This document shows, piece after piece, positions 61,856 through 64,000 of a stretch of DNA of 64,000 nucleotides. Under the pieces are notes generated by a model, which had not been told where the DNA came from, did not search any database, and saw only the letters and a program-made list of their open reading frames with translations. Location of the stretch: assembly GCA_021613375.1 (NCBI GenBank), contig CM038721.1, positions 5,583,986 through 5,647,985 of the forward strand, written 5' to 3'. A program made the translations under genes and the position numbers. Position 1 is the stretch's first letter. Each line of letters opens with the position of its first letter. This stretch comes from Megaleporinus macrocephalus (taxonomy: Eukaryota > Chordata > Actinopteri > Characiformes > Anostomidae).

Positions 61856-62934
61856 GGCCACAGCTGTTTTCCGAACCAAGGCTTTTACTTTTAACCAGTC
61901 TGACTGACTCTATTGGCCATAGCCATTTAATGAAATACACATTTTAAGTTATCCTCCCAGCTTTACTGTTGTTACTCTATTATTACTGCTGATCCGGTTA
62001 CTTTTATTAATAGCACGTTTTCTGTTTTGCTATGACTGTATTGAATATTAATAATTGTATAGTCACTGGTGTGCATGGCGTAGGAGATGCCTTATTCGAT
62101 ACGATACATATGGTGGAGGCTGTTTTGTAGAATAGCCGTGATAAATATCACATAAAACTTTGGAATTTTTCACCCTAAGCTCTCCGTCTCGGAGCAGCTG
62201 AGAGCTCAGTGTGTGAAGGAAACATGCCGCACGTGTGTGTGAAGTGGAGGAATGCACATGCATGCCGGAGCAGCGGGGTCTTTCCTCCGGACCCTCCCTT
62301 CATATACTGCTTTCACATATTACTGTCATTCCCCACGTCTGCTCCAGATAGAGCATCCTCTCACAGTGTAGATCTGATCTACATTCATACCATAATAAGA
62401 CTTTGTTACAGACTGCAGCCACAGTAAGGCTTGTAAAGGTGCCCCCTTATAAACTCATGACCAGATATTTTCACTTTAAAAAGATTCAAATATTCTCTAG
62501 AATAAGCTAGAATGAATAATTCAGGCCTCGCCTGAAACCCTAAAGATGCATCTGTTTCCTCATCAGTCTGATGCCTGCTGTTGAGCTTCCTGCTTTGTAA
62601 ACTAATTTATTAATAGGGTCATAGAATTTCTTAGAGTTTTATAGAGTTTCCAGACTGTATATCATGTGGGAATTAGCTCGTTTGGTGTGTGCAGCCTCGC
62701 ACCACTTACAATTCTTCAAGTACAAACCTAGATTAGGGCTATAAAGACCCTCAGAGTGACGGCAAAAGCGGCTCAGCTTGGAACATTAAGTGCAATGTGA
62801 ATGCAGGCCAGTGAAGGTGGGGTAGTGGGGAATGGGGCATCATGCTCAGGCACAGTGTTCAAGACTGGGCCGAGTGTGAGTACAAACTGAACTCATAATT
62901 TGGCAGTTACAGCCATTGTATTGATTTATTTTTA
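61856..62934. other. intron or downstream sequence, no gene seen
   Basis: Unique sequence. 62160-62330 (gctctccgtctcggagcagc, ccgcacgtgtgtgtgaagtg) and 62480-62620 are balanced and might be conserved; not testable here. Confidence 0.3.
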
Positions 62935-63115
62935 TATATTATTTAAAGATAAAAGGATCGATCGGCTATGTATCGGTATCGGCCGATTTTTTATCAAAAT
63001 ATGTGATCAGCCGATATTTCTCCAGTTTAGCCGATCTCGAGAGCCGATCGATGGCGTTAAACAAATGAGCCTAATTTCTGTATTTCCAGCTAGCGTTTCA
63101 TCCTGGAAGAGGAGC
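62935..63115 (-). mobile_element. 'atcggccgat' repeat fragment, inverted copy
   Basis: ggctatgtatcggtatcggc, atcaaaatatgtgatcagcc and gatatttctccagtttagcc are the reverse complement of the 58.8-59.0 kb copy, with changes. Confidence 0.6.
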
Positions 63116-64000
63116 CCTGCGTGAAACCTCCTCCAGTTAGGTCCCTGCTATTCCTATCTGAACCACTAGGTGGAAAATATACGCGCAGCTAGCACAAAAC
63201 AAATAACCCAGAACACCATGCAGACCAGATCTGACCGGTACGAACAGAACAGCAGTAGAAACAGCCAGAGAGCTAAAGAACCACAGCCAGAGTGATTGAA
63301 TTTATAGGGCTAGATAACCATGCTTCATGACTTGCTTGCGCTAATAATTGCATGTAGCCCTGCCGTGGCATCTCTCTTGGACTAGCAGTGAGGGACGTTG
63401 TCTACTTGATGATTGGAGTGAGCTGGGTGGTCTGCAGGTGGACTGTAGTGCAGGTATATTATCAGATTATTATTACAGCTATGAACAGATGCTGTCTCTG
63501 CCGCTGCTCCGTGATACGCTCTACAAGAAATGTGCAGTAGTTTAGAAAACCGGATCTACTCCCTGTGTTTACTTTCTTGCTCACACGCCAGATAGCTCTG
63601 ACCAATCAGAGGAGACAGCATGCTCGCGTGGTTTGTTGGGGTGCATTTTGGTGCATTATGGTTTTCGTGAAAATATACCAAACCTACGGGGAAAATGCTC
63701 CAAGTAAACGAACACCTTAACTGATCCAGACCAGTGAAACGAACAACAGGTGTGAAAACGCCCTTCAAGTTTCATGGTGAATAAACCAATAGAAATGCTC
63801 TAAAATCACATCACCTCTTTACATTGACTTCCATTGAAAGTGAAGTTGCTGTTTTGGGGATACTTGGTTTTCTTTAGATCGTGAGTTGAGCTTTGCGCAG
63901 TTCTGATAGTATAATATAATCTCCTTTGTCTAAAACCTCAGCATCTCCGCTTCAGATCACGTCTCTACGTTTCAGTGGGATTGAGGTCAGGGCTCTGTAA
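63116..64000. other. no gene seen to the window end
   Basis: Unique sequence. 63775-63845 carries the 'caatagaaatgctctaaaat' and 'cattgacttccattgaaagt' end of the tcaatggaacca repeat family. No terminal cemip exon and no other gene. Confidence 0.4.

Noticed and set aside
60857..64000. Last coding exon of cemip within the window
   Set aside because: I looked for a segment resembling the human FVGFKGSFRP C-terminus in all frames by eye and found none. It probably lies beyond 64000; an orthologue search would settle it.

Overview
This is 64 kb of vertebrate nuclear DNA, almost certainly from a ray-finned fish. It has GT-AG introns, Tc1/mariner relics, a DANA/Mermaid-like tRNA-derived SINE and very abundant mini- and microsatellites. 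I cannot fix the species; an otophysan teleost (characin, catfish, electric-fish type) is only a guess from repeat flavour.

The window holds one protein-coding gene, on the + strand and partial: cemip (KIAA1199/HYBID, cell migration-inducing and hyaluronan-binding protein). I placed 17 exons from 10906 to 60856. All have matching GT-AG junctions and compatible phases. They give 2,544 nt, or 847 whole codons plus split codons at both ends. Compared from memory with human CEMIP (about 1,361 aa), they cover roughly residue 470 to 1,318: the parallel beta-helix (PbH1) core, the region after it, and most of the C-terminal GG/ILEI-like domain. The signal peptide, G8 domain and first GG domain should lie upstream, and the last roughly 40 codons should lie downstream; I found neither here. 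Exon 6 of the window (41414-41499) has no useful open frame of its own and was found only by matching the expected peptide and phase.

The rest is intronic or upstream-intronic and unusually repeat-rich. Adding up the blocks, roughly 19-20 kb is tandem repeat, and most long introns carry their own minisatellite family. Layout: 1-10.9 kb is intron 5' of the first visible exon (TATC array, a 1.5 kb palindrome, MITEs, a Tc1 relic). 11-18.6 kb has degenerate tandem repeats, a Tc1-type MITE and a 0.9 kb pyrimidine tract that ends at an acceptor. 18.9-29.3 kb has two blocks of a 25-bp telomere-like minisatellite around a unique island, then a 20-bp array made from a SINE head. 29.5-36.6 kb has SINE-containing tandem units and a nested inverted-repeat element. 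36.7-48.9 kb has exons 4-9 among 44-bp, 24-bp and 42-bp arrays. 49-61 kb has exons 11-17 with further arrays. 61-64 kb has MITE fragments and no gene.

The most interesting structure is how repeats sit relative to splicing. Two minisatellite families occur in opposite orientations in introns on either side of exon groups, so the pre-mRNA could form long duplexes. One acceptor is preceded by an uninterrupted (GT)17. One array carries about fifteen U1-donor-like motifs. Same-orientation arrays flank an in-frame 129-nt exon. Several arrays look like amplified transposon ends. I saw no sign of a second gene, a CRISPR array, an operon or a prokaryotic or viral system.
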